64,000 nt of DNA from Corydoras sp. C115 (GCA_019802505.1 JAFMOC010000007.1:9660001-9724000); one strand, 5' to 3'; counted from the first letter of the stretch, positions 50,601-60,987 are shown. Numbers and translations: made by a program. Notes: generated by a model not told the origin, from the sequence alone.

Positions 50601-52440
50601 ACATTACCGTCACAGTGCCTTACCTGGTTTGTGAAGAGTTGCAAAAAGTACAGGACTCTCACTATTCTGAGCATTATGCAAACTAATGCAAAGTTCAGGG
50701 CACTCCTGGTCAAATTACACGACTTATTGGTTTTGTTAGTGAACATAGGTTAATACATTCTGTATAAGAACCAAATATCTGCACAATTTCATGACATTTG
50801 CATTTACTTAATTTATCACAATACAAAGAAATCTGAAATGGAAGCCACCACCTCATCAGATTCCATGGCCCTGCCTCTCATTTATGAATTTGCACCACAG
50901 TAACTACCTAAGTCAGTTTGGATTTCAGGCCAATTTTGATGCTAGAAAAGGCGATTCTGGCTCTTGTACACAAAAAAGACTTTAAATAATTACTAAGTTG
51001 TGTATATTAAGTTATGAGACCATGAGCTAGTAGATTTGATATAGGTCTAAAAGGATTTTATTAAATTTACTTTGATGGCCCACATTTTTTTATGAAAATG
51101 CAAGAATTCTGACAAGAATTAAAATCTGGTTAAGCTGACAGGTGTGGTGGAGGACAGTTCTCATGTACAGTGAGTCTTCCACAACTTTAATTTGCATGAA
51201 AGAGCCATTCAGCAAAAATTTTTACATGTGACCCCATCACAAACGTCAATGTGTAAAATATGCAAATATTAGAGATAAACCAGAGGCGTTTTGAAAACAC
51301 ATTGTGTATTGACGATGCAAATATAAAGTGCTTCATTTATAATCATCAGAGGTTTTTAAATGAAAAAGAGGCAATGTTTGAAAATCGCACATTGCTAAAT
51401 ACCAAAGCATAGTAGTCGTAGATCATCGTAGTTTTATTCAGAGCTGTGTGACAGTAAAAAACACTGTGACTTAAAAAACTGTTGGTGCTGGAAACAACTT
51501 AATACTCATAGGGTAAAAGTGGTGACACTGGATGTCTCCGGTCCATCACAGGACAGACACACACATTCATGCGTATATTGACAACTAGGGGCAGTTTAGT
51601 GTTTAGTTTGCTTACTAGTTTTTGAAAACTAAAACAAAAAAAAGACTAATAAGAAAACCACATAGACTTTCCCTGAGAATCTACTCCAGGACCTTCTTAC
51701 TGTTAGGCGGTAATGTTGACCACTTCACCATCATTGTTTCATGAAAAGTTTTAGTTTTAAATTACTAATATTTGATTTTTTTTTTTTTTTTACAAAAATG
51801 AAAAATAGGAAGACACCTTGACCAGAGGAACCAGTTTATTTTTTACAACAAAATGGCTGATAAATCTAGTATTCTCTGATGTTTATTTTAGGTAAAGATG
51901 ACGGCAACTTGCACTTCTTTGCGCTCTGTGGAGGAGATGAAGGGTTTTTTGCAGAAACTGAGTCGTCCTTGTTCCTTGTTATCACCTGAACAGAACACAG
52001 ACAGCCCTCTTCCAAAGAAATTCTTCTCTTTCAAAAACTCAACCAGCTCTGCCCTCAGTCCCACACCTATGGCCAATCCTTCTTACACACCTCAACAAGC
52101 ATTTGAAGAAGACTGTGATAAAGACATTGATGAAGATAAAGAGGAGGAAGAGTTATTATATGAAGCAGAAAGTCCAGATGAGGCTGCACTGGTGCAGGCT
52201 GCAAGGGCGTATGGTTTTACTCTGCTGGGCAGGTCCCCAGAGCAGCTGCTGGTGGCATTGCCAGGCACAGGACCAGTCTCTGTCCCCTTATTGCACGTGC
52301 TGCCCTTTCATTCATCTCGTAAGAGAATGTCTGTGGTGATACGACATCCTCTAACCGGCCAGGTGGTGGTCTATACCAAAGGAGCTGATAATATCATTAT
52401 GGAATCATCAGGTATGTTCATTTTAGTTACTTATTTTATA

Positions 52441-52483
<43 letters not shown>

Positions 52484-55400
52484 TATTATTAAATAAGTAT
52501 TGATCACCCTGTTGCTTCAAACAATCAGATTTTGAGTTGGTGACACCAAGACCCTCTAGCAGGTGCAAGTTATGTTAGCATATTAGCGCCCTCTGATTGG
52601 AGAGTACTTTTAACGTGTGAACAATTTTAGCCAATTAAAACTTAAAGGAGAAATGGGACTCAACTTTCAGCATTAGCTTTGGTGGCAATAGAAAAGCACT
52701 TCTTAATTAAACTATTTGAACTCTTATTAGAGGAAAAAAAAAGGATTTTGTGTACAAATTTAAGGATTTAATCAGGATTTAATCAAGATTTTTGTGAGTG
52801 TTATTTTCCTAAATAATATTGCAATTTTACACGAATGTAACTGGGTGGGTAAATGTGGGTTATTAAGTTACATGTAGAGATCATAGCCTGAATACAAGTA
52901 CAATACAATACATTTTGAATACAAGTAGGATTTTTTTTTTCTTCAAAAAACACTGTGTGTGTATGTATACATGTACTGTATGTGTAAGTAGCTGATGGTG
53001 AATGTTCAAGAGAGACTAGGGAGCAGACACAGCAGCACCTGGATGATTATGCCAGAGAAGGTCTCCGCACACTCTGCATTGCAAAAAGGGTTTGTTTTCT
53101 CACTTCCCCATTTCACATATTTATAAAATGTTTTCTACGCTCTTTGCAAAAACAAAAGTGATAGCTCTGTGTTTAATTACAGTTGTTTTTATGTCTGTCA
53201 AACATATTTGAAACATTATATGCTCTTTTAAATGCCCCTGCTGTAACTAATTAAAAATTATTTGGCAGGTCTTACAGGAGTCTGAGTACAAAGCCTGGCT
53301 GGATAAGCACAGTTTTGCTGAGACCAGTATTGAAAACAGAGATGAGCTGCTTCTTGATTCTGCTCAGAGGCTGGAAACCAATCTTACATTATTGGGTGAG
53401 ACTTTGTAATATGCATGCATTTTATTTTGTTTTCACATACTAAAGTATGTACTGATTAATGAGAAGCTAGAATTCTTTGTTTCTTGTTGCAGGGGCAACA
53501 GGAATAGTGGACAGGTTGCAGGAGGATGTTCCAGAAACTATTGAGGCCTTACAGTGGGCAGGGATTAAAGTATGGGTGCTTACAGGGGACAAACAAGAGA
53601 CTGCCATTAACATTGCCTGTGCCTGCAAACTTCTAAGGCCCACTGACCGGCTACTTATTGCCAACTGTAACAACAAAGTGAGGAAAATATAGTAATAATT
53701 GGTAGATATTAAGAAATAATGAGAATGTACAGTGTTTTGCTACAGAAGTATTGGTAACAGTGTTGATATTTAAATATCTTGGTGATAATTACATGAACCC
53801 TTTCCCAAAAAATATTTAATAACAAATTTAAATATATTTATTAAATATGAACATTAAATACAAAAATTAAGCTGAGGCAGAGGCATGTTATTTCATGGTC
53901 ACATCAGATGTTCTTTTATTTATACTTTTATTGCTGCTGGTTTACAAGGGGAATTTTATAATGCAATTGTCCAAATTTCATGGCTACCTTCGGGATTCAG
54001 TAATTAAGAAGCATGTCTTAATAATGGTTTCCACCCACTGTGGTTTTACTGTTCTCTAAAGTTTTACTCCTGAAATCTATTTTTAATATTCCATATGATA
54101 CTTAATGTTGAAAGATGTAAAATATTTGCAATCTTGAGCTAAAAAATTGAATGCATCTATAATCGTCCACTGCCTACTACACAGTAGGCAAAAGCTAGCT
54201 GTAGGCATCCATCCATCCATCCATTATCTTCTGCTTTATCCTCTTTTAGGGTCACGGTGGGGTTTCCCATGCCCATCCAGGGGAGAATGTTTTGGGCGCT
54301 AGGCAGATACAACCAGGACAGGGCGCCAATCTATGGCTGGGCTCACTCAATCACACAGACAAACACACTCTATATAGGGCAATTTGGAGAATTCAGTTGA
54401 CCTTGATCCATGTTTTTGGACTGTGGGAAGAATCCGGAGAACCCGGAGAAAACCCACGCGGACATGGGGAGAACATGGAAACTCCCTAGCTCTGAGAGGC
54501 GAACGTGCTAACCACTAAGCCACCGTGCCGCCCAAGCTGTAGGCAGTCATGGGTTATTTGTCATATCTTATTTTTAGTCTTATTTTGCCTCAGTCTCAAC
54601 TTCTCTGCCTCTGTCCAATCTGCCTGAAACCCCAGGTCCTTGATGTTGATAAGTGAGAACATTAATTGCTGCTTCACTGTACCAACCAAAAAAAGTTAAT
54701 CTGATTTAAATCACTAGTTGTTATTCTTGCTACCATTCCCACTTTGCATGCTGATTATTTTTGTGTTCAATGATTAACTAAAATTATTAAATAACAAGGG
54801 ATTAATCTCCATGGGGCGTCATCATCTCATGACCTCATGGGGCCGTCCTGAGCTTGTGGTTAAGGAACCAGCCTTGTGACCTGAAGGTCCTCGGTTCGAT
54901 TCCTGGTCTCACCAAGAAACATGGCTGAAGTGCTCTTGGGCAAGGCACCTGGCCCTAATTGCTCCCCTAGCAACGTATACAAGGCTGCCCACCGCTCCGG
55001 GCATGTGTGCTCACTTTACCAGTGTGTGTATGTGTGTGTTTCACTGCATGGATGGGTTAATGTGGAGGACAAATTCCTAATTTTATCACTTATCTATGAG
55101 CACATAAATCATGGCCTAAGAGTTTTTGAATATTTATGTGACAATTAAATTTAAGCATTTGCAACTGTACTGTAAATTCATAATAATTTTTATGATTATT
55201 AGAAGCTGTTGCTTTTAAAGACATTTCTGAAGTTGGCTTTGTTTTTTATGTAACTAAACATGCATACTGCAGTATTTTTTTTAATTATATGAATTTCTTC
55301 TTTAGGAAGCTTGTGAAGCTCAGCTTTTGGAGTTCCAAAGGGAGATTAGTACTTTTACACAGCAGGGGTTACCCAGCTGTGACACACCTGTAACTCAAAA

Positions 55401-58400
55401 AGCTGCCGTGTCTGGATTTACACTGGTCATAGATGGGCGCACATTAGACTTTGCCCTCCAAAAAGAATTACAGAAAGTATTCCTTTATGTAACTGTTAAC
55501 TGCCGGTCAGTCATATGCTGCAGATCCACCCCATTGCAGAAGAGCCAAGTGGTTCGACTTGTTAGTGATTCACTGAAGGTCATGACCCTTGCAATAGGTC
55601 AGTGATTTTTCGAATTTATTTTTCATGTTTATCTGTATATATTATTATTAACTATTGTTTTTTTTTTTTTCAAATGCAGGTTTATGTGTTATTTAATTAT
55701 TATAGCACTGTATTGACTAAATCATAAAGATCTAAATATATAAAAATATATTAATAAATATATAAAGATTTATATATAAAGATTTATAAATATATAAATA
55801 TTTCTCCAGATTTTAAACCAATCCAACAGAGATTATAATACAAAACTGACTAACTGAACTAACTGAGTTCAATTATTGTCACTATAGCATCATATATTCT
55901 ATTGTATATTCAATTACTATATTATACTGTCTCCTCCGCTAATATTGGGACCCCAGTAAACATGATCAGGAAGAAAAGAGCAGAAAAACTAATTTTATTA
56001 TCTTGTATAATTGTGCTTTATATTTTTAACAATATTTATTTTTATTATATTTATTATTATTTTTATATTTTTAACAATATTTATATATATTAATATGTCG
56101 CCATATTTAAAACAATCCAGTGATTACAAGAAAACTGCCACATTTCATTATTATTTTTAAACGTCTGTTTTTACCCTAATGGTCCGCACTCCTAGAAATT
56201 CTTGTGAAATTTAACATGTATTTGCTGCATGTTAAGGTTGGGTGAGTATTTTTGTTCTAGTACACTAAAATGTTTGTGACACATTGTGTGTGATTTGCAA
56301 TATTCAGGTGATGGAGCTAATGATGTCAGTATGATTCAGATGGCAGATGTAGGGGTTGGCATTTCAGGCCAGGAGGGCATGCAAGTATGTACATTTTTAA
56401 TTTTTTTTATAGCAGGAAATACATGTTTTGTTATCAAGTACAATTATTTCTGAAGGTGTATAGGTTGTTAAACCATTATGTAATGATCTTTCATTTAAGA
56501 ATTATTTCTAAGACCATTTTTATGTAAAACAATACAGCCTCTTAAAGAATTTGTTATTATGTGTCATGTAACTTGGTTGTGCTATGACTTTTTTAAGAAT
56601 TGCTTAATGCTTTACACAATGATTTATGTAATTTATGTTCTCCATCATAATATGTTTTATCCTGTTTAACTTACTAGCAGTATTGTTAATAATTAAAACC
56701 CATCATTTTTTTTAACCTTATTGTTTATCCATAACGTCGCAATAAGTAAAAATTGTGTCCTATTTGGGTTAAAACTTTTTAACTTTTCTCAACCTTGTAG
56801 TATTTCACATGCAATAATGGTACCTTCCACTTTGTTTTTTTTCTGATATAACATGAAAGATTTTTTTTTTACATACATGCATACATTTAAGATTTTGTTT
56901 TACAGGCAAACTCTAGACTAAGGAGTTCATGTAATTGTTGTTGTTCTGTAGGTTAAAGGTCATGCATTAACGTATTTTACTATTTAATTCTTACTAGCTT
57001 ACAACACTTGGATATAAGGGTTTACTGATTTGATCACAATGTTTAATTATGCTCTCTCTGAAGGCAGTGATGTCCAGTGATTTTGCCATCTCTAGATTTA
57101 AGCACCTAAAAAAACTGTTGTTGGTTCATGGACACTGGTGCTACACACGACTTGCCAACATGATCCTGTACTTCTTTTATAAGAATATTGTAAGTACTAA
57201 TTCATGCATTTATCAATTAGCAGCATGTTTCTTTGATTACAAATAAGGGGTGTGAAGTGTAATTGTTACACTTGTTGTACTTTGTTGCCTACTACAATGT
57301 AAAACTGTATTGCTGTAATAATTAGTATGTCCGAATGTGCAGTAGGCATCAAGCAGTAGCAGAAAAATCCCTTGATGACGTACTGAATTTAAAGCAGTTA
57401 TGAAGTAAGCACCTGAAGTACACTGCTATTCCATGAATCAACAGAGAAAAAATGTCAGGAGTGTACGTGAGAACCAAAAGATAAACGGAAACATATTATG
57501 ACCATGTCCAACACCAAATAGCATTATGATTGTTATTAAATAATGGAACTTTTACAGTCATGTGACCTCTTACATCAAATGATGTCTCACTCATTACCTT
57601 ACGCCTTACACAGTAAATACTTGACCAAAATTAGTACCCTACAGTGTTTTAGGTGATTTGGGATCTTTAATTTAACAGTTAACCTGCTAAATATGGAAGC
57701 TTCCAAAGCACATAGGAAAAAAAAGTCTGACAAAAATAAAGTAACTAAGTCTTAACTTTTTGAGTGTCTTCGAGGTATCACTTGCTAAATTTGTTCATTC
57801 TCTTTCTTTCTCTTATGCTTACTCCATCTCTCTCTTTCTTGTGCAGATGTATGTGAATCTGCTGTTTTGGTTTCAGTTCTTCTGTGGTTTCTCTGGCAGC
57901 ACAATGAGCAACTCATGGGTACTGATCTTCTTTAATCTCCTGTTTACCTCTGCTCCGCCTCTGCTGTATGGAGTGCTGGATAAAGATATTCCTGTTGATA
58001 GACTCCTGTTGTTGCCTCAACTGTACAAATCTGGTCAGAACTCACAGGTGAGAATCTAATGATGCATTTTTTGCAAATCCAAAGTTGCAGTAAAATGATC
58101 CCAACAGACAAGGCTCTAACAATAGACTGCATTACATGTATAGTCAGTTAGAACATGTTAAATTAAAATACAATTGGGACATGGTGTAAATTGATATTTT
58201 ATTTCTCTTTTTCTGTTTAATAAAAACAATTCAGTATATACACATTTTGTCAATGACAAAATGTGTTTTCTTTGAGCTGTAGTTAATGCCTTTTTTGATT
58301 TTTCTATATTTCTGCTTTTAGCCAAAACCTTATTAGATTAAATTAAATAGTCCTACAAGTAGATAAAGGAAAACCAATAATAATAAAAATAATCCAATAT

Positions 58401-60987
58401 TACTTATAAGTTGCTTTCAGTTCCTGGTGTGAATGCATTGCAACAGGATATTATATTGCGCAGCATTATCTTCAACTAAATGTTACCACTAAATGTTGAT
58501 AAATCCTGCACGTCATCACTCTCGGGTATGTTTGCGGGTTTTCCCATCTAAACTTCCTGCTTCAGGTCTTTATACATTGTTTCTAGTTGAAGAAGGTAGG
58601 GCCTTTGAACATTTAAAAACAAAATTACTATTCTTCATCACAATTCCTTTTCAGAATGACCTGTTGTCTTGCTGTAAAACCCATTCTCTTAATATGCTGT
58701 ACCACTTTCATGATATTTTCTGTAGGAATTTACTCATATTATAAAGATTGTATAAATAATATGGGAATTTCAAAAAAAAAAAATTCACAAAGCACCACGG
58801 TAAACAAGAGAGATTTACTGAAACTGCTGTAAGCTGGTGGATGAAGCTAGTGATTTCAAAAGTATTGCCAGATTATCCTGATTTACTCTCATTATAGAGA
58901 GATTTGCAACTAATATTTTGAACAACTGACAAAAACAGACTTGTGGTGCCTTCTGCTTAGTTTGATGCTTTTTGCAGACACCGTTGGCTGTGCCTGAGGG
59001 AGGTAAGAGTGGATTGGGATTGCTCAGCTCATCTCCCTTGGGCAAGCGGAAGCACAACAGCCTAGATAAACACAAGTACATGGGTAGTATAGATATGAAA
59101 CTGTTGAAACATGAGTTGACTCATTTGCCATCTAGACAATCTAGATCTTTCAATCTAGATTGTAATTAAGAGTAACTTGCTTCTGTTTCTTTCTTGTATT
59201 ATAGGTCTACCAGACCTCCACCTTCTGGCTAAATGTACTAGATGCCTTTTACCAGAGTATAGTTTGCTTCTTTATTCCATACTGTGTAAGAACTTTTTAA
59301 AATGTTTTATTAATTTAGAGCTTGATTTGTGAGAAGTGAGTGCAGCATGTTTTTGCCATGTTTTTTTTCAGACTTACGTAAACTCGGATATTGACCTGTT
59401 TTCTTTTGGATCTCCTATAAATGGATCAGCCCTACTCATCATTCTTCTACACCAGGTCATAGAGAGTCACACACTGGTGAGCAAACACTGATCAGCCTAA
59501 ACTACACAAAAATAAAGCAACACACATTATGTTTCTCAAGAGTTATCAGAATACTTTATTAATCCCAGTGGGAAATTGCGGTTATCACATTTGCACCATT
59601 ACAGGAATTATAGATATACTAAAGGGTGAAGAGCAAAGTACTACAACAATAAGCTCTTTTATAAAAACAGAAGGAAATTTGAATATAATAAAAGGTTAAA
59701 TGCAACAATAGTACTTTAAATACAATGATAGTAAAGTGACAGTGGTAGTTATATAGGCATAAGACATTAATATAAAATTATACATTTATATTTTTTTACC
59801 TATTAATTGTAACAATTGTAAATTAGCAACAGGAGTCTTTTGACAATGTTATAAGATTAGATTGTCTTTTAATGTGTATGTATAATCAAGATAATTTATT
59901 TTTATTTAATATGCTGAGCACTATGACTGTCATATTTTAAACATTTTCATGACATCTTAAATATTTCCTCTAGACTATTCTAACTATATTTCATTTAAAA
60001 AATATATAAATGTTAATGGCCCAGTCTGTGTGTCTGTGCCTCTATTCGTTTCTTCTGGCAACTTTTTTGTTTTTTTTTCTCCACAATTAAAAAAACATGC
60101 TAAGTCTTTTGGAGATACCAAATTGCCCAATAACCCTATTATTTTAATTTAATTTTAGTTTCCAGTGAACAATAAGCCTGGTACCTGGATTAGCTAACTT
60201 CAGTGCATTTGTAACACATGAGTGATGATAATGGAAATGTGGCTTTTTGTACATATTTAGATCCTTGATTCTATAAAAAAAATCTGTAATCTGTGATTTT
60301 TGTTCATCATTAACCAAGAAAAAAATCCTGATTATATATTTCTTGCTTTATGTGGTTATAAATATATATATAAGTATAAGTAAATATATATTTCTATATA
60401 TTTCTTGCTTTATGTGCCCTTGATGAATTGTAAATTTCAAAGTAAAAATTAAAGTATATGCGGGGGATGGTTTAAATATTTCTTTTTGGATGTTCCATTT
60501 TTCGTGTATTGTAACACGATGTGTTATTGATTTGCAGACATGGCTACATGCAGTGGTGATACTAGGAAGTGGCATTTTCTACTACGCTTTTGTCCTTGTA
60601 TTCAGTGTCACCTGTGTAACATGTAATTCTCCAACAAACCCACTTGGCGTTGAGACCAGGATTATGTCTGAGCCACTCTACTACTTTGTGTGTGGACTCA
60701 CTACTGTGCTTGCACTGATACCCAGGTAAACACTTAAGTGGTCTTTCAGCACTCCCACCTTTTTAAGTTCTGTGTAACCTGATTCAGCACATCTCTCACA
60801 AATGCACATCTCTCACCGTTTCAGGGTGCTTTATCGTACCATCTTTAACTCCATCTCTCCTTCTGGCTTGGTGAGCATTAAGAAACTTGACCAGAGTGTG
60901 GATCAGCAGTGCAAAGAAAGAAAATCTACTACAGACAAACTACAGACCCTTAATGTGAATTCAGACGTCACCAGCTGCCGTTTATAA
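35369..60987 (+). CDS. atp10d: Phospholipid-transporting P4-ATPase, class V (ATP10D), complete
   Basis: Lipid flippase that uses ATP to move lipid from the exoplasmic to the cytosolic leaflet; mammalian ATP10D is reported to transport glucosylceramide with a CDC50-type partner. 22 coding exons join with matching phases into 1305 residues (human about 1426). Landmarks: RTTKYTL before M1, actuator DGET at 212-215, PISL in M4 at 379-382, phosphorylation motif DKTGT at 432-436, ESPDEAA at about 678-684, KGAD at 748-751, TGDK at 864-867, GDGAND at 993-998, and C-terminal membrane helices. All catalytic residues are present. The start MERFYRVWQRW aligns with the human start region. The loop after DKTGT and the C-terminal tail are shorter than in human. 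ATP10A or ATP10B identity is less likely because commd8 adjoins the gene. Confidence 0.93.
36010..36310 (-). mobile_element. Non-LTR reverse transcriptase 3' fragment, decayed
   Basis: 'gaattccagagtttgggagt' and 'aagccagtggcg' mirror the WNSLP and HWLPV segments of the L2-like element at 16273-16587 in the same orientation. Frames are broken. Confidence 0.5.
36558..36807 (-). repeat. Inverted duplication, arm 2
   Basis: Reverse complement of 32061-32305 with a few substitutions and an extra 'gattta' unit. This arm keeps intact SINE target duplications, so it is probably the donor. Confidence 0.9.
36719..37063 (-). mobile_element. SINE copy, full length, 11-bp target duplication
   Basis: Perfect flanks ttacaaatacc at 36708-36718 and 37064-37074. 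Located in atp10d intron 2. Confidence 0.94.
37075..38275 (+). other. atp10d intron 2 remainder, no recognised feature
   Basis: AT-rich; an 81-codon minus-strand ORF at 37655-37900 shows no domain. Confidence 0.5.
38276..38470 (+). CDS. atp10d: atp10d exon 3 (M1-M2)
   Basis: Acceptor ccttgtag, donor gtcagt. Residues 96-160: RAANLYFLCLVLLNWVPVV (M1), FQKEITM, then M2 and DYRRYKYDRRIND, ending in phase 2 within a Gly codon. Confidence 0.93.
38815..38930 (+). mobile_element. L2-like 3' UTR fragment
   Basis: 'caaggtttcttccaacagca', 'gggagtttttgcttgccact' and 'cttgctctttgggg' match the inverted 15680-15750 segment of the L2-like element. Confidence 0.6.
39805..39870 (+). mobile_element. L2-like 3' UTR fragment, short
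   Basis: 'cttgctctttgggggttt' followed by 'aacactgtaaag' repeats part of the same L2-like 3' UTR. Confidence 0.45.
40569..42072 (+). mobile_element. Tc1-like transposon G, dead copy
   Basis: Inverted ends tacagtgaggtgaaaaagtg and its near-inverse (tttttcacaccactgta). The plus-strand transposase relic starts at ATG 40947 but meets a stop within 12 codons and further breaks. LKRTWVLQQGNDPKHTSKS-like and EWPSQS-like segments are still readable around 41545-41655. Confidence 0.9.
42254..42604 (-). mobile_element. SINE copy, full length
   Basis: Flanks tgttttg(t/g)ggaat at 42241-42253 and 42605-42617, one mismatch. Located in atp10d intron 3. Confidence 0.93.
42618..43819 (+). other. atp10d intron 3 remainder
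   Basis: Only a degenerate (ATT)n-rich tract near 43270-43320; no gene or element recognised. Confidence 0.5.
43820..44024 (+). CDS. atp10d: atp10d exon 4 (actuator domain)
   Basis: Acceptor atattgtag, donor gtaagc. Residues 161-229. Contains NEIIPADMVLL and the actuator motif LDGETNLKQRQ; DGET replaces the TGE of other P-type ATPases, as in all P4 flippases. The acceptor was chosen because it restores the exact residue spacing seen in ATP10D. Confidence 0.92.
44114..44199 (+). CDS. atp10d: atp10d exon 5
   Basis: Acceptor attttag, donor gtaagt. Encodes DTEFTPENFTSRIECENP to RRFRGY, ending two bases into a Met codon. Confidence 0.93.
45175..45281 (+). CDS. atp10d: atp10d exon 6
   Basis: Acceptor tgttttag, donor gtacct. 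Encodes EHVNKVRVGLHSENLLLRSC and TVRNTETVIGIVVYA, the end of the actuator domain. Confidence 0.94.
45381..45512 (+). CDS. atp10d: atp10d exon 7 (M3)
   Basis: Acceptor gtgaacag, donor gtagga. Encodes GHETKAMQNNSGPRYKRSKL, then helix M3 (LWSVVLLLIMCLTAAV). Confidence 0.94.
45513..47148 (+). other. atp10d intron 7, no recognised feature
   Basis: A 107-codon plus-strand ORF at 45770-46093 has no domain or splice support. Possible unclassified repeat around 45755-46130. Confidence 0.4.
47149..47261 (+). CDS. atp10d: atp10d exon 8
   Basis: Acceptor tcactag, donor gtgtgt. Encodes GHGVWLNGLKDPVFTIPDGI and HPALAGFYMFWTMIIVLQ, the exoplasmic M3-M4 loop and the start of M4. Confidence 0.93.
47376..47628 (+). 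CDS. atp10d: atp10d exon 9 (M4 and phosphorylation site)
   Basis: Acceptor tgttacag, donor gtgggt. Residues 376-459. Contains VLIPISLYVSIEIVKLGQ, where PISL marks the lipid-gating M4, and LFSDKTGTLTEN with the catalytic Asp at residue 432. Confidence 0.95.
47629..49183 (+). other. atp10d intron 9, no recognised feature
   Basis: AT-rich; nothing supportable. Confidence 0.5.
49184..49383 (+). CDS. atp10d: atp10d exon 10 (N-domain loop)
   Basis: Acceptor cttgtag, donor gtgagc. Encodes ARAMELFEEQASEQINH and a Ser/His/Thr-rich low-conservation loop ending GAFSSAM. It corresponds to the variable segment after the P-site and is shorter than in human. Confidence 0.85.
49425..49482. repeat. (TATG)n-rich microsatellite
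   Basis: Interrupted atgtatg/gtaatg units just downstream of atp10d exon 10. Confidence 0.9.
49682..49858 (+). CDS. atp10d: atp10d exon 11
   Basis: Acceptor tctacag, donor gtagga. Encodes ECAVVPDVLLNKKLQVL, then ILDFFLALAVCNTVVVSSPS, a signature of the ATP10 nucleotide-binding domain. Confidence 0.92.
49859..51891 (+). other. atp10d intron 11 with a SINE-like relic
   Basis: Mostly unannotatable AT-rich sequence. Around 51530-51735, 'gtccatcacaggacagacac', 'ggggcagttta' and 'accacttcacca' suggest an ancient reverse-orientation SINE-like repeat. Confidence 0.35.
51892..52411 (+). CDS. atp10d: atp10d exon 12 (nucleotide-binding domain)
   Basis: Acceptor atttag, donor gtatgt. Largest exon, residues 586-758. 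It opens with VKMTATCTSLRSVEEMKGF, has an acidic Asp/Glu run, then YEAESPDEAALVQAARAYG, SSRKRMSVVIRHP and VVVYTKGADNIIMESS. An (AT)n microsatellite begins 30 nt after the donor. Confidence 0.94.
52443..52481. repeat. (AT)n microsatellite
   Basis: About 19 AT units, 30 bp downstream of the atp10d exon 12 donor. Confidence 0.96.
52992..53089 (+). CDS. atp10d: atp10d exon 13
   Basis: Acceptor gtaagtag, donor gtttgt (weak at +3 to +5). Encodes ADGECSRETREQTQQHLDDY and AREGLRTLCIAKR. An AG three bases upstream would break the phase; the chosen site joins exon 12 exactly. Confidence 0.9.
53269..53395 (+). CDS. atp10d: atp10d exon 14
   Basis: Acceptor tttggcag, donor gtgaga. Encodes VLQESEYKAWLDKHSFAETS, then IENRDELLLDSAQRLETNLT and LL. 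Confidence 0.94.
53493..53677 (+). CDS. atp10d: atp10d exon 15 (P-domain TGDK)
   Basis: Acceptor gttgcag, donor gtgagg. Encodes GATGIVDRLQEDVPETIEAL and KVWVLTGDKQETAINIACAC; TGDK is the conserved P-domain motif. Confidence 0.95.
54208..54534 (-). mobile_element. SINE copy, full length, 11-bp target duplication
   Basis: Flanks agctgtaggca at 54197-54207 and 54535-54545. A deletion removes the B-box section near the right end (54485). Confidence 0.92.
54838..55080 (+). mobile_element. Second tRNA-derived SINE family, one copy
   Basis: A tRNA-like head with 'ttgtggttaaggaaccagcc' and a B box ('cggttcgattcct') precedes 'cttgggcaaggcacctggcc' and 'gctgcccaccgctccgg', then a (GT)-rich stretch. 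A widespread fish SINE type, distinct from the dominant family. Confidence 0.75.
55306..55597 (+). CDS. atp10d: atp10d exon 16
   Basis: Acceptor cttctttag, donor gtcagt. Residues 896-992: a divergent stretch (EACEAQLLEFQREIST...), then FTLVIDGRTLDFALQKELQK, CCRSTPLQKSQVVRLV and LKVMTLAIG. Confidence 0.94.
55735..56100. repeat. AT-rich low-complexity tracts in atp10d intron 16
   Basis: Tandem-like 'tataaagattta' and 'tttttatatttttaacaatatt' units; no coding potential. Confidence 0.7.
56308..56384 (+). CDS. atp10d: atp10d exon 17 (GDGAND hinge)
   Basis: Acceptor atattcag, donor gtatgt. Encodes GDGANDVSMIQMADVGVGIS and GQEGMQ, the Mg2+-binding hinge of the P-domain. Confidence 0.95.
57064..57189 (+). 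CDS. atp10d: atp10d exon 18
   Basis: Acceptor ctctgaag, donor gtaagt. Encodes AVMSSDFAISRFKHLKKLLL and VHGHWCYTRLANMILYFFYK, leading into M5. Confidence 0.95.
57847..58047 (+). CDS. atp10d: atp10d exon 19 (M5-M6)
   Basis: Acceptor cttgtgcag, donor gtgaga. Encodes MYVNLLFWFQFFCGFSGSTM, FFNLLFTSAPPLLYGVLDKD and the cytosolic LYKSGQNSQ. Confidence 0.95.
58978..59169 (+). other. Possible alternative exon in atp10d intron 19
   Basis: After a good acceptor (ctttttgcag) the phase set by exon 19 stays open for 64 codons and reads TPLAVPEGGKSGLGLLSS, GKRKHNSLDKHKYMG and onward to a TAA. The composition looks coding. Internal donors (gtaaga at 59003, gtagta at 59084) would shift the frame of exon 20, so only a terminal-exon isoform would fit. 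I do not recognise the peptide. It may be chance. Confidence 0.25.
59205..59285 (+). CDS. atp10d: atp10d exon 20
   Basis: Acceptor attatag, donor gtaaga. 27 codons: VYQTSTFWLNVLDAFYQSIV CFFIPYC, the start of M7. Phase 0 at both ends. Confidence 0.94.
59372..59476 (+). CDS. atp10d: atp10d exon 21
   Basis: Acceptor tttttcag, donor gtgagc. 35 codons: TYVNSDIDLFSFGSPINGSA, then LLIILLHQVIESHTL (M8). Confidence 0.95.
59545..59640. repeat. Retroelement 3'-end relic
   Basis: 'atactttattaatcccagtg' followed by 'ggaaattgcgg' is a common teleost LINE 3' module. Confidence 0.45.
60538..60725 (+). CDS. atp10d: atp10d exon 22 (M9-M10)
   Basis: Acceptor atttgcag, donor gtaaac. Encodes TWLHAVVILGSGIFYYAFVL, VTCNSPTNP and LYYFVCGLTTVLALIP, ending in phase 2 within an Arg codon. 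Confidence 0.95.
60825..60987 (+). CDS. atp10d: atp10d exon 23, C-terminal tail and stop
   Basis: Acceptor cgtttcag. Encodes RVLYRTIFNSISPSGLVS followed by a short Lys/Ser/Thr-rich tail ending TSCRL, with TAA at 60985-60987. The tail is much shorter than in human ATP10D. Confidence 0.93.
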
